From positions 1 to 64,000 of the forward strand of contig JAPTMU010000152.1 in assembly GCA_028583405.1 (NCBI GenBank): a stretch of 64,000 bases of DNA, given 5' to 3'. Shown one piece after another: positions 23,478 to 34,811 of this stretch (positions are counted from its first letter, which is position 1; the number at the start of each line of letters is the position of its first letter). The DNA is from Pogonophryne albipinna. Taxonomy: Eukaryota; Chordata; Actinopteri; Perciformes; Artedidraconidae. The translations under genes were made by a program, and so were the position numbers. Below the pieces are notes generated by a model. It ran no database searches, was not told the DNA's origin, and saw only the letters and a program-made list of their open reading frames with translations.

Positions 23478-24175
23478 CTGGAAAAAAGGAAGGTGTAAAT
23501 TGTTGAATGATGAATAAACAGTGAGGAGGGGTACAGTATGAATACACTAGATATACACAGCAGCCCAGCCTGTGAGCAGTATGAACACCAATGAGCGCTC
23601 AGCTCGAGATACCAGCGAGTCGAGAGAGAGAATGATATCTGCATTTTCTCTTTTGGTTTGATTAGGACACATCCTGGGGATTGTGTTTACAAACATTGAC
23701 CAGACCGTTCACCAGCCCCCATGTTGCCTATGCTGTCCTGTGTTGCGAACTCTTTGTTTAAAACGAATTGGCCATCGGAATGTGTGGAGGAATTCTCCCA
23801 AGGGTCACATTCCACAGCTCTCCCCCCGCCCCACCACCCTTGTGATCTCCCAACCCCCAGTCTGTTTGTGTTCGCATATTTCTATGCCGTAATTCATACT
23901 GGTCCTCTCACGCACATACATTCTCCTTACAGTATACATACATAGGCTATATGCGTCTGTGTATCTACGGACCATTTGTTTAAAAGTAAACGGAAGAGCG
24001 TCTGAGAGGCGTTTTTGCCCTTTTGCTTTTTACCTTACTAAATGGTCTAATGGTCAGTGGAGCGAGGGGGGAGGCCCGCGAAACTCGCGGAAGTGATTTC
24101 AAAACAAAAAGCACTCGTTTGCTTGGAACAAAGAAAACGGCCAAGAAACACATTGAGTACAGAAAATGAATGTTA
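23478..24175. other. Interior spacer of the TA element
   Basis: No gene recognised. A short GC-richer stretch (24000-24080) does not match any family I can name. Confidence 0.3.
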
Positions 24176-24245
24176 TTAAGGGCTGTAAATATAATAAGCC
24201 TGTGTCTAAAATTTACAACAGGCTTATTATATTTACAGCCCTTAA
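24176..24245. repeat. Perfect 28-bp inverted repeat
   Basis: Arms 24176-24203 and 24218-24245 are perfectly complementary and separated by 14 bases. Transcribed, it would form a long uninterrupted hairpin. The arms start TTAAGGGCTG and end AGCCCTTAA, so a very small TTAA-bounded foldback element is possible. Confidence 0.75.
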
Positions 24246-25616
24246 GATACACTTTTGTGTTTAACAGCTGACCACTACCATGACATACTTTGTTTTAGTA
24301 GATTTCGCATGAGAGCAAAATGTATGAATATGAGAACAAAATGCATGAATGTGTGAGTGACAATGTATGAATGTGTGCATTGAAATATGATAATATGAGA
24401 GCAAAATGTATGAATGTATGAGTTTAAATATATACGTGTGTGAGAGTGAAAATGTATGTATGTAAAAGGAGAATATATGTGTGTAAGAGTGAAAATATGC
24501 TGCATTTTGAATGTCCGATAGTCCACCATTTCCACCGGAAATATCAAACATTTAATAAAAGTGAAAAACAATGAACAAGACTTAACGTATTCATCATAAT
24601 TAATTATATTTATTCCGTTTGGATGTAGGATTTTTGACTTTGTTTAGAGCAGTGATCTTCTCTGCAGCAGAGAGCTAAGCGCTGTCAGACCGTACCTAAC
24701 CCTGAAAAGTATTATCATCTGAAAGTAATCATTATGTTATTAACCCTTTGGAGTCCTGGGCTAATTTGGCCGTTTTCACATACTTTTGATTTGTCTTACT
24801 AAACCCCATTAAGAAATGTTTGGCATGTCAATGTTTGGTATCTTTTTTTAAGGACAACCTCACCTATATAACCTGATAGTTATTTCTTTCACTTTGAGAT
24901 ACTATATGAACATTTTGGACACAAAATCACAAAAAAAAACGTAAAAACAGATTTTGAAAATGATATTATTTTTCATATAGGTAACACAAACATACACAAC
25001 GAAACCATTTAAAAGCTGGACATATATAAATGGGATGTCACTATGATAATGTGAAAGTTTGATTGAGGTAGCATGGGATTTCATTCTGATAAGGCAAAAG
25101 TGTTATTATAAATATAATACAAATATATATATATATACACATTATGTACAAAAATCAGTTTTTTCTGTTTTTATCTGTGCCACGCTTCAAAGCGGTTTCT
25201 GTCAACTACGAACGACACAGAGGGCAACATCACAGGTTCCTCCTCCTCCATGTCAAAAAACAAGCTTAAAGCTTGACTCACGTTCAGAGTTCTCTTCATC
25301 ATAGTTGAATCTTCAAAACTCTAATGGCGCGTTTCCACTGCAGCGGGTAGCTCGCTTTAAGCGTGCCGAGCCGTGCGGGGCCCGTTTTTGGTTGCGCTTC
25401 CACTTGGCCTAGTTTTGGCCAGGGGCTACTTTTTCACCTTTTTTCTGGCCCGACTAAATCGTGGTTCTATCGAGGCCAACTAGCGGGGCCAACAACCGGG
25501 CGGAATATGCTAAACTAGTGACGACTGCTGATTGGTCAGAGAGAATCGTCACAATTCTCGCGCGACTAGTGTCGCATATTAAGGGACGCTTGCAGCATTT
25601 TTGTAAACCTAAGAAA

Positions 25617-27047
25617 ATGGCAAAGAAAAGCATACCGTGGTCGATTGACGAAGTTGCGACGTTCCTCCAGCTGATTGCAGATGATAAAATCCAGCGAGAG
25701 CTCGACGGCACAACTCGCAACCTAAAAGTTTTTCAGGAGGTCTCTGCACTGTTGTCCGAGCGCGGATTCTCAAGGACTTTCCAGCAGTGTAGGGAAAAAC
25801 TGAAAAAGCTTAAGAGTGAGTATCGAGCCGTGAAGGACCACAACGGCCGGAGTGGTTCAGATAGGAAAAGCTGGAAGTGGTTCGACCTGTTGGACGCTAT
25901 TTATGGCCATAGACCGGCCAACGTTGGGAGGGAGGGAGGCCTGGACTCTGCAACCGCGTTACTGGAGTCCCTGCATGGTAAGTCTTTGCTAACGCTCTGT
26001 TATTTGCTTGAAAGCGTTGTGTCCCTATCTATTCTAAAGCTCACTTCTAACAAACAAGTATTTTATCCTTACATTTATGTTCGACAACCCATGCTTTTAT
26101 GGAGCCCCGAAGAGCTACATAGGCAGATAGCATTAGCTAGAGCTATTGTTTGCTAACACCACATGCGCCATTGTTTAGGTTCTTCTTTTCTACAGTTGTT
26201 GTTGCTATTTAGTATTGTGCTACAGTAGTTTGTGGAATTAACAAGTCATGTTGCTGTTCTAGATGATGCCATTGGGACTAGTGAGGAGGAACAGTCCCGA
26301 ACAACGGGTGGTGGCAGTGTTCCGTCCTCAACATCATCAGAACGGACCTCAACACGACCACAGACACCAGTCGAGGAACCGACACCAACGCCGAGTGCCA
26401 TCACGACACCGCAGCGTGTGGTTCTAGGTAAGAAATAGGCATGGCAAAACGACTGGAATTGTGACTTTTTAAAAAACTTTAGACATTAAGTAAAATAAGC
26501 TATACCACTGTGTGGAAATGCTCTGTTACAAACTAGCTAGTACGCAGCTAGTACAATTGTGTGTGACATCCTATTATATACATATATTTATATTCATTAT
26601 CAACAGGCTGGACATAATGTAATTCACTTTCACAATCATTGTAAACATCTAGGGCATAACTGTCTTTAGTTCATCCTTACTGTTGTTCTGCTTATACATT
26701 GTATTGTATCCTTGTGTGACCTGTACCTGTCCTGTGTTTTTCATTGTTATTGCTAATTCTTATTGCTATAATTATCTTATCTTCATACAGGCAAGAGGAA
26801 ACGAGGAGGAGACGAGCACCTAGCACAGCAGGAACGGCACCATGAACAGAGCCTGGCCCAGGTGGATCGGCACTGGCAGCTGACCATGGAGGCTGTTGCC
26901 CGGGCGAGGGAGGAGGAAATGGCCTTGAGAAGGGAGGAGAACGCTCAAACTCATGCGTTTAACCTAGCCTTCCTGCGCACTCTCGGCCAGGTTCTAGGGG
27001 GCAGCCGACGTGGCCCGTCTCCTCAGGAAGACGAACCACCTCTGTAA
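25617..27047 (+). CDS. Harbinger accessory Myb/SANT-like DNA-binding protein
   Basis: Exons 25617-25977, 26263-26427 and 26791-27047 with GT-AG borders and consistent phases (1, 1) give 783 bases, exactly 260 codons plus stop. Residues about 5-95 form a trihelix/Myb-SANT-like domain (IPWS at the start, FQQCREKLKKLKSEY in the recognition helix region, WKWFDLLDAIYGHRP at its end). A Ser/Thr/Pro-rich linker follows, then an RE-rich helix likely to coil, then a short tail. In Harbinger elements such proteins bind the transposon ends and bring the nuclease into the nucleus. The start is the ATG at 25617 because the domain begins immediately after it; upstream codons in frame look like leader. AATAAA at 27326 is a likely polyadenylation signal. 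Confidence 0.85.
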
Positions 27048-28264
27048 TTTTAATATTATTCAGTTTCATCTCTCTTGTTTTTGTTAATTTGTAAATGCAA
27101 CATTTATACTTTCTTGTTTATTTCTTATCTTTCCTTTTTTTTTTTTATATAATGCCATATATTTTTATGCTGCTGCAATACAAACATTTTTTTATTTTGT
27201 ATTTGTACAATGCCATGCCTTTTTATGCTGCTGCAACAAATATATATATATTTTTTATTTCTATTGTACATACAATGCCATGCCTTTTTATGCTGCAACA
27301 AAAAACACTTCCTAAATTGGGATTCAATAAAGTACTTCTCATCTTATCTCTTGTTGATAAATGCATCATCTGAATTCCTGCCATAATCTGATTAACAAAC
27401 TGATTTTCGTGAGCATGTAAACAAAGTCACTGGGTTGCCACTCACACACAAAATTACAGTTTTGGAATCCAATCATAAACTGAAATGTACAATTAAAGAT
27501 CTTTAAATCAGCAGAACAAAAACTCAGATTCACATGAGGCAGAAGTTATAGGCCTATATTTTTCCTAAATAAAAATAGGCTACAACTAATACCATTACTA
27601 ATAATATTTGTGGATCTTTACAAAACAAAAGCCTAAAATATCACTCAAAAACAATTGTAAAAATAGCCCAATTAAAATCTAGAGATATAAACATACATGA
27701 ATTTATAAAGCAATAAGAAACACCATCAGTTAGGAAAAAGCCCATAAGATAAAAGTTAATTTTAAGAAGAGATTTAAAGCAAGAAATTGAGTTTGCTTGC
27801 TTGAGGTCCTCCTCTAAAACATTATTTGGTAACTGACACATTACTTAAAGTAAAAGATTTCCTTTTACAAATAAACTGGAAGGGGGTATTTAGAAAAAAA
27901 AACAGAAAGAGAAGGGGGATAAGAGATCATTTGTATTTATGTTTACTTTAATATTTGCTCAAATGTTCATATTATGGGGAAGTACTTACTGGTGCTTGAA
28001 AATCAAATATTTACCAAATAGTCAATTCTGATAACATTTTTTTGTTTAAATCATTTGACAAACACATGTGAAAGAGAAAAATAGATTTATTTATGTTCAA
28101 TACAATGTAGTAATTATAAAAACAAAACAAAATGTCACTAGCCTTAATGGCCCACAATCTTTCAATGTCGTGTTTATAATTACAAACACAAGAAATGTAT
28201 ATCAACTTACTGAACCATGATGTTATGAACCAAAACATTCAAGTTTCCTGTATACAATGAATAT
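27048..28264. other. Convergent intergenic region of the Harbinger
   Basis: AT-rich spacer between the two convergent genes. It contains three repeats of an AATGCCAT...TTTTATGCTGC motif (27150-27300) and an AATAAA at 27326. No further gene is seen. Confidence 0.6.
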
Positions 28265-29680
28265 TTAGCTATTCAGGTAGCGCATCAAACCCTCTCGTAT
28301 TTCAGTGCCCTCCTCCTCTGCACCTTGTGCCACTGCTACCCCAGGCTCTGCTGCTGCTGGTGCATCCCACCCATCATCATAGGCCTCTCCATGACTCTCA
28401 CAGAGGTTATGTAGAGCACAGCATGTCAGCACCATTGATTTAACAAGTTTCACATCACAGTCATTTCTTTTCATGAGGCAACGCCACCTTCCCTTCAGTC
28501 TACCAAAAGCGTTTTCTACCACTACCCGTGCTCTGCAAATTCTCTTGTTGTAGATCACATGTTCTGCTGTCAGCTGTCCATTATCAGGGAACGTTTTTAT
28601 GAGCCAGTTTTGCAAGGGATAGGCATTGTCTCCCAGGATGTAATAGCCAGCATTCACCCCACCAATGTCCCTGGTGCAAGGTGGAAAGTAGTTGCCACGA
28701 CTGGCTAACTCCCACAATGAGGACAGCCTCAAAACCCGAGCGTCATGCAAGCTCCCAGGCATTCCTGCAAACACATTCCAGAAATGTCCCTTTCCATCTA
28801 CAACTCCTTGAAGGATGATGGAGTGCCAGCCTTTACGGTTGAAATAGTCGCAGTAATATTCCTGTGGTGCCAAGATGGGTATGTGTGATCCATCAATAGC
28901 ACCTACACACTGTGGGAGCCCCCACCTGTTCTCAGTGTAGGCAGCCATTTCTGCAAACTGCTCCCGGTCTGGTGAACGAATTAGTTCCGGTACTAACAAC
29001 GTCTCTGCAGCGGCACAGAAGTCTTGCACACACCGGCACACAGTTGTGTTGCTCACTCCGAAAATATGTCCAATGCTTCTGTACTCTGAGCCGGTCGCAA
29101 GCTTCCACAGTGCGATGGCCACCCTCTTCTTTAGAGGTATACACTCGCGGAATGGTGTGTCCTGTCTCTCCATCGCTGGCCGCAGTTTGTTGCACAGGTA
29201 TACGTAGGTTTCCTCAGACATCCTGAAGTTCTCCACCCACTGAGTGTGTGTGAAAGATGGAACAATCACACCCCACCACTCGGTTGCTCGGTCAAGCATC
29301 CAAACACATGGTCTGCGGTGGCAACCTAACTTCTGAAATACACAAACAAAAGCATACATATTTTAATACGTAAAAGTGGTAGCTACAATTAATTAAATAC
29401 TTGAAACACTTTTGTCATACTGAGCGTGAAACACTTTGGTCGTATAGTGAGCGTGAAACACATTGCTAGTTAGCGAACGTTAGCTTACCGAGTAGCGTTG
29501 TCGTTGAGTCGTCCTGGAGTAGTCTCTGCCGCGTTGTACGATTGCCATAAGTCTCCCCTCAGCTTCTTCTGTATTACGTCTTGCTATAAGCAGCCTTTTC
29601 CGAAACAAAGTTTTCCTTTTTGCTGTGATAAAAAACCACATACCAAGAAGCAAGGACACGATGGCTTCCACATCCTCCAT
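28265..29680 (-). CDS. PIF/Harbinger DDE transposase (HARBI1-like nuclease)
   Basis: Exon 29680-29489 (64 codons, donor CTCG/GTAAGC) joins exon 29332-28265 (355 codons plus stop) in phase 0, giving 419 residues, a little longer than vertebrate HARBI1. A helical N-terminal region has an HTH-like segment around SIGHIFGVSNTTVCR. The nuclease core shows D211 (AIDGSHI), D261 (GSLHDARV), D299 (LGDNAYP) and E337 (VVENAFGRLKGRW), which contain the catalytic acidic triad. It would cut and paste this transposon with the partner at 25617. No stop or frameshift was seen. Start ATG 29680-29678 is chosen because the exon is phase-consistent and short; a longer upstream frame overlaps probable promoter sequence. 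Confidence 0.9.
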
Positions 29681-29969
29681 TGTTGTTGTGTGTTTTGTGA
29701 GTTGTGTCGCATTGAAGATGACGTCAGGGCAGTTGTATGCAGCGTCGCTCCGCCCGCCAAAAAGCTGATCGCCCCGCCTACACTGCGTTACTATAGTAAC
29801 TACCCCAGTTCCTAAACTGTAATGGAAGCGCAGCATTAAAGTGAGCCGGGCCTAATAAAGCCAAACCAAACTGAGCGAGGCCGAGTGAGGCCGAGCGAGG
29901 CCTGCAGTGGAAACGCGCCATAAATCTATCTAACTATATCTAAATTCTCAATGTTTGTCTGTCACTTTA

Positions 29970-30165
29970 CTTCAATCGCAGTCTCCCGCCGTCTCTCTTC
30001 GTCTCCCTCCGGCTGTCTTCGTATATCTTCGTCTCTCTCCATTTCCCGCCGTCTCTCTTCGTCTCCCGCCGGCTGTCTTCGTATATCTTCGTCTCTCTCC
30101 ATTTCCCGCCGTCTCTCTTCGGTTCCCACCGTCCCTCTTCGTCTCTTTTCGTCTCGTTTCGTATC
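29970..30165. repeat. 60-bp CT-rich tandem repeat
   Basis: TCTTCGTATATCTTCG recurs exactly 60 bp apart (about 30017 and 30077) with internal CCCGCCGTCTCTCTTCG sub-repeats. Interior of the piggyBac-like element. Confidence 0.85.
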
Positions 30166-30204
30166 ACTCCGTTTACCTGATTACCTCACCCCCTCCCTGG
30201 TAAA

Positions 30205-30645
30205 TACATCCTGTTGAGCAGAATCTACAGTTTCCAGTATTTTCCGTTTCGTAAAATGATAAAATACGGTGAAGATATTAAAATATGTGCTTCCATTATT
30301 CATACTTCTGAAATATATCTGTATTAACTTTATATCATCGTATCTCCGTGTTTATTGGGTCTTTTTGCATGAAACAAAGACTGGCATATAGTTTCAAGCC
30401 AGTACTTTCGACAGAAATACACATATACATCCTGTTGAGCAGGATCTAAAGTTTCCAGTATTTTCCGTTTCGTAAAATGATCAAATACGGCGAAGATATT
30501 CAAATATGTGCTTCCATTTTTCATACTTTTGAAATGTATTAACTTTATATCATCGTATCTCCGTGTTTACTGGGTCTTTTTGCATGAAACAAAGACTGGG
30601 ATATAGTTTCAAGCCAGTACTTTCGACAGAAACACACAGCAATGT
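30205..30645. repeat. Direct duplication of about 220 bp
   Basis: TACATCCTGTTGAGCAG starts copies near 30207 and 30426. Both continue through CCGTTTCGTAAAATGAT and TTTTTGCATGAAACAAAG. Subterminal repeat of the piggyBac-like element. Confidence 0.85.
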
Positions 30646-30734
30646 TGTCCGGACTGTTGTTTTTATGCGGCACCGGCTTGAACAGGTCATGTGATCTGAT
30701 CACGCCGGCGTGACGGTCGACTCCAAAGGGTTAA

Positions 30735-31496
30735 TATTAAATACATATAAGTATTTTTACAACTTGTATTTAGAAATACTCTGTTGTAATTATTGATGCA
30801 TAAATGTGTTCATCCATTCAATGTGGCATCTGCTATAATGGGGTTAATGTATGATATTACTTAATAATACAATACATTATAATATATGATATGATAATTA
30901 CATTTTAGTTTTATTCATTTCATAGTTTCTCATTATTATTATTTTTATCGCTCATCTTATTTTTGATTTTATTAATCTGTGTGAATCTGTGCTGTCCTGT
31001 TTTTCACTCTCACCCTGTTGCTGTTTGAACTACTGAATTTCCCCACGGGATTAATAAAGGTCCATCTTATCTTATCTTAATGTATAAGTTGATTTACTTC
31101 AATCTACTGTACTGTGTAAAAACACCCCAACAATATTACAAGAAATATACTGCATAAAGCAAACTATATACTTTATTTGTTCTAAAATATTGATGTTTTT
31201 TCATTATAGTAGCTTGTGAAAACCATACAGTATCAAATAAGTGATTAAATGCTACAGTATTCAGCAAACACAACTGCAGAGCTGCAAACATTGCAAACAG
31301 ACTAAGTTCTACAACACCCAGTTGTCTTTGTGTATTTGTGAATGAAGCGCCATCTCATGGTTAAATCCTGTAATTGAACAAATGGAGAAATTGGGCAACG
31401 CCCTCTAGCAATTTGGCAACACCCCCAGCCACTGGGATCCGCTGGGCTTTTGACTGGGACACACCCATGTGAATCTGATCTGGAGTGCTACATCTG
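30735..31496. other. Right flank of the TA element
   Basis: No gene. 31030-31080 resembles a fish non-LTR or SINE 3' tail (TTTCCCCACGGGATTAATAAAGG then CTTAT repeats). The last 70 bases lead to the CATCTG terminus. Confidence 0.5.
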
Positions 31497-31498
31497 TA

Positions 31499-32240
31499 TA
31501 TCTGTCATGTCCTGTAAAATAGCATTTTTTGTTTATTTCCATCATTCAGGCAAATACACATATATCTGTCCGCTCCAGGAGCTTCAAAGTGCAGACCCCT
31601 GAGCCCTGTAAAATATTATTATTCCGACCGCCAAGCACCGGCATGTGGACCCGGGGAGAAGGCCCTCCGATGGCGGGTCAAACTTGCTGTTAGCACAGCT
31701 GACGGCTGGACACTAGCCGTAGAGGAACACCAGGGCAGGACCAGGCAGTTCCCTCTTTGCAGACAAGCATATATGGTTGTTACGCAGGATCAAACAGGTA
31801 GCCTGTGATGAAGTAGGGTCGACCCTATATCATGTGAAGCCACCGAACACTGGTCCCCGGGGGAACCGGTGCCCGGAGCAAGGCCAATTGCTGAATGCCG
31901 CAGCCGACGAAGGCCGCTATGCAACAGTGGAGGGTTCGAGAAACGACAGTGTTTGCCAGGCGCACCGCGGCGGATGTGGGGAGGTTCCAGCCCGGAACCT
32001 CCGTCCCGCTGCGGGACCCGTGGTGGGACCCCTGAGTCAGACGGTTCGTCTCGGTCACGCTTCATATCGGGCGGCCCGGGAGGGAAGAGACACGCAGGGT
32101 TACCCCCACACAGCACACCCTCCCGGCTATTAGAGTCGAACCCGCAGTTCGGAGGAACCGACAGCCAAAGCACCGGCACGTGGACCGGGGGAGAAGGCCC
32201 TCCGATGGCGGGTCGCGTTTGCCATTCGATCAGTGAGAAA
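31499..32240. repeat. Unit 2 continues: GC-rich module, second copy
   Basis: Resumes the composite unit exactly where the TA insertion split it. 31630-32220 repeats the GC-rich module of 11850-12440 with scattered changes, including about a dozen substitutions in the 31930-31980 stretch, and the 118-codon plus-strand frame (31777-32133) is kept. Confidence 0.75.
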
Positions 32241-33185
32241 TCAGGAAAAAGTCTGAGTTCACCTTTGGGAGAACCATGCAAACCGGCCAAATTTATCCGA
32301 AAATACTGCTTCATAATGCAGGTAGAGTCCCCTGACAACTCCCCTTACATTCCTCCAGAGGCAGAAAAAGTCAAAGTTAACTTTTGGAAGAACCATAGAA
32401 AGGGGTGAAAATGGATAAAATGTATCCGAAAATACTGCTTCATAATGCAGGTAGAGTCCCCTGACAACTCCCCTTACATTCCTCCAGAGGCAGAAAAAGT
32501 CAAAGTTAACTTTTGGAAGAACCATAGAAAAGGGGTGAAAATGGAAAAAAAGTACCCCAAAATAGTGTTCCATAAGGCGGGTAGAGTCCCCTGACAACTC
32601 CCCTTACATTCCTCCAGAGGCAGAAAAAGTCTAAGTTAACTTTTGGAAGAACCATAGAAAAGGGTGAAAATGGATCAAATGTATCCGAAAATAGTGCATC
32701 ATAATGCAGGTAGAGTCCCCTGACAACTCCCCTTACATTCCTCCAGAGGCAGAAAAAGTTCAAGTTAACTTTTGGAAGAACCATAGAAAAGGGTGAAAAT
32801 GGATAAAATGTATCCGAAAATAGTGCATCGTAATGCAGGTAGAGTCCCCTGACAACTCCCCTTACATTCCTCCAGAGGCAGAAAAAGTTCAAGTTAACTT
32901 TTGGAAGAACCATAGAAAAGGGTGAAAATGGATAAAATGTATCCAAAAATAGTGCATCATAATGCAGGTAGAGTCCCCTGACAACTCCCCTTACATTCCT
33001 CCAGAGGCAGAAAAAGTAAGTTAACTTTTGGAAGAACCAGAGGAAGGGGTGAAAATTGATAAATTGTATGCCAAAATAGTGTCTCATAATTCCGTGACAA
33101 CTCCCCTTGTATTCCTCCAGAGGCACGTTCAAAAACTTAAAGTGTGTTAAGAACCATGATTGGGGTCCTCCAGGCAACAATTGTA
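32241..33185. repeat. Minisatellite array of unit 2
   Basis: Equivalent of 12490-13610 but dominated by the CAGAAAAAGT variant, with units near 32330, 32455, 32590, 32710, 32840 and 32960. The 239-codon open minus-strand frame is a by-product of units near a multiple of three and has no domain. Confidence 0.85.
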
Positions 33186-33186
33186 T

Positions 33187-34810
33187 CCGAGCCAAAGCAC
33201 TCATGTAGCGGACGCATTCCTCCATGATGTGAAACAGACGTTTTTTTTCTAAGTGCTCTCAAAAACCGGGTTTCCGATTTCGTGCGGATGGTAGCTTGGA
33301 AAACATGAATAGATTTATTTGACGGAGGAAGGGAGGTCTCGAATCCCCTCTCCGTTGTAAAATGAAACGGGGGAGTGGAAAAGTGTCCGGGGCTTCCGCC
33401 GGAAGCGCCGAAGACTTGAGCTCTTGTGAGCCCCTCCTCCGTGGGCACTCTGTCATTTTTTCGAGAATTTTTAAAAACTTCATTTTTGATTATTTTAAGA
33501 TATAATTGACCGTTTTCTTTACTTTTTTTGCTTTCCACGGGTGGGGGCGCATAGCAGGCCGCCTATGAGCTCCCAAATTTGGCCTGGAACCTCCGGGAAT
33601 TGTGGACTAAGCTCCATAAACTGACAAAGTCACCCAGAAATGTCATTTTAATAGCCCAAAAATATATAATACAAATACATTTAAATAGTAAAAGGTACAA
33701 TTGTGCTCCTAATTACCCGGAATTTGATTTATATAGCCCCATGATAGTGAATAAAAATCATTTTCATGGAAAAAAGTGTTAAAATGCCTGATTAATATGC
33801 TTGTAGCAGGTTCACTGCTGTAAGCAGGGTCCCATACTCACAGGCAGAGCTCCAGGGTGATGCACATGGCTTTCTTACTCAGGAAGAAGTGTGTGAAAGC
33901 TGGGGAACAGTGCTGCGAATACAGGGAGGGACCAAGAGAGCTCCTTCCAGCACCTCGCTCTCTCCCACCCACCCAGAGTTGACAGGCTGCTTCGCAGCAC
34001 TATGTAACCCGGGAAAACAGCTTGAAACCTGTCCATTTCATCCACATTTGACTCATGAAATGTACAAGAACATAAGTACGGCAGCAGGTTCACTGCTGTA
34101 AGCAGGGTCCCACACTCACAGGCAGAGCTCCAGGGTGATGCACATGGCTTTCTTACCCAGGAAGAAGTGTGTGAAAGCTGGGTAAAGTGTTCCTGCAGCC
34201 CCTCCATAACGGTAATAATGGTTAGAAATCATTTCCAGGGCAGAAAGCTGTTTTTAAAAGTGAAAAAACGATTTAAAACCCTTTGAAATGACTGTCAGGT
34301 GCTGATCACTGCTGTTAGCAGGGTGTCAGCTTCGTGGACCCCAAAGTTAAAAGGAAATGTCCAGGATATTGACATAGCATATTTATATACAGAATGATGA
34401 TTATTTTACCCTCAGATCAGTGCTTTTATGTGGGTATCACTGCTGGTGTCAGCTTCGTGGACCCCAAAGTTAAAAGGAAATGTCCAGGATATTGACATAG
34501 CATATTTATATACAGAATGATGATTATTTTACCCTCAGATCAGCGCTTTTATGCGGGTATCATCAGTGCTGTTAGCAGGGTGTTACCTTCGTGGACCCCA
34601 CATTTAATGTCCTTGATCCACGGGGTGGACACAGACACATGCATAGAGCACCCCCAAGTATGTAGGTACAGTTGGTCAAATTTGTCCTGTCGGTGGCAGG
34701 GACTTTGCATTATAAGTTGACGTCACATTTCCATTGTGCGGACATTTGTACATTTGAACGACAAATCACATGTTAAATCTGTCCATAAGGCAGACCTTTC
34801 ACTTCCATAC
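33187..34810. repeat. Unit 2 right end: block copy 5, spacer, 166-bp and 123-bp repeats
   Basis: 33187-33470 is dispersed block copy 5. 33470-33800 is the AT-rich spacer. 33800-34310 has 166-bp-type monomers. 34320-34560 holds about two 123-bp units and 34580-34800 the following spacer. Homology to unit 1 stops at about 34805, next to the 28S fragment. Confidence 0.8.
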
Positions 34811-34811
34811 C

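Larger units (their letters stand above)
25325..29920. mobile_element. Complete PIF/Harbinger DNA transposon
   Basis: The terminal inverted repeat TGGCGCGTTTCCACTGCAG (19 bases, identical at both ends) is flanked by TAA target duplications (25322-25324 and 29921-29923), the 3-bp TWA-type site of this superfamily. It has two convergent genes as expected: a Myb/SANT-like protein on plus and a DDE nuclease on minus. Short CGAG(C/T)GAGGC repeats sit just inside the right end. Both genes read open, so the copy may be young and possibly autonomous. Confidence 0.93.
24744..30730. mobile_element. piggyBac-like TTAA element carrying a nested Harbinger
   Basis: Starts CCCTTTGGAGTC and ends GACTCCAAAGGG, bounded by TTAA on both sides (24740-24743 and 30731-30734). 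CCCT termini with TTAA duplication are the piggyBac signature. Without the Harbinger it is about 1.4 kb and encodes no recognisable transposase, so it is non-autonomous. Its right part holds two tandem arrays. Confidence 0.8.
21584..31496. mobile_element. 9.9-kb insertion with CAGATGTAGC termini and TA duplication
   Basis: Begins CAGATGTAGCGCTTC and ends GAGTGCTACATCTG, so the first 10 bases form a terminal inverted repeat with weaker pairing beyond. It is flanked by TA (21582-21583 and 31497-31498). The uninterrupted site is present at 11706. Subtracting the nested piggyBac-like element leaves about 3.9 kb of its own sequence, with one candidate minus-strand terminal exon (23347-23477). No transposase was recognised, so the superfamily is open. 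Confidence 0.75.

Noticed and set aside
24261..24571. His/Ser-rich minus-strand open frames of 96 and 98 codons
   Set aside because: They arise from a degenerate ATGTATGAATGTG simple repeat and overlap in two frames.
32506..33225. A 239-codon minus-strand open frame
   Set aside because: It crosses six minisatellite units, is internally repetitive and has no domain; the equivalent array in unit 1 does not keep it open.
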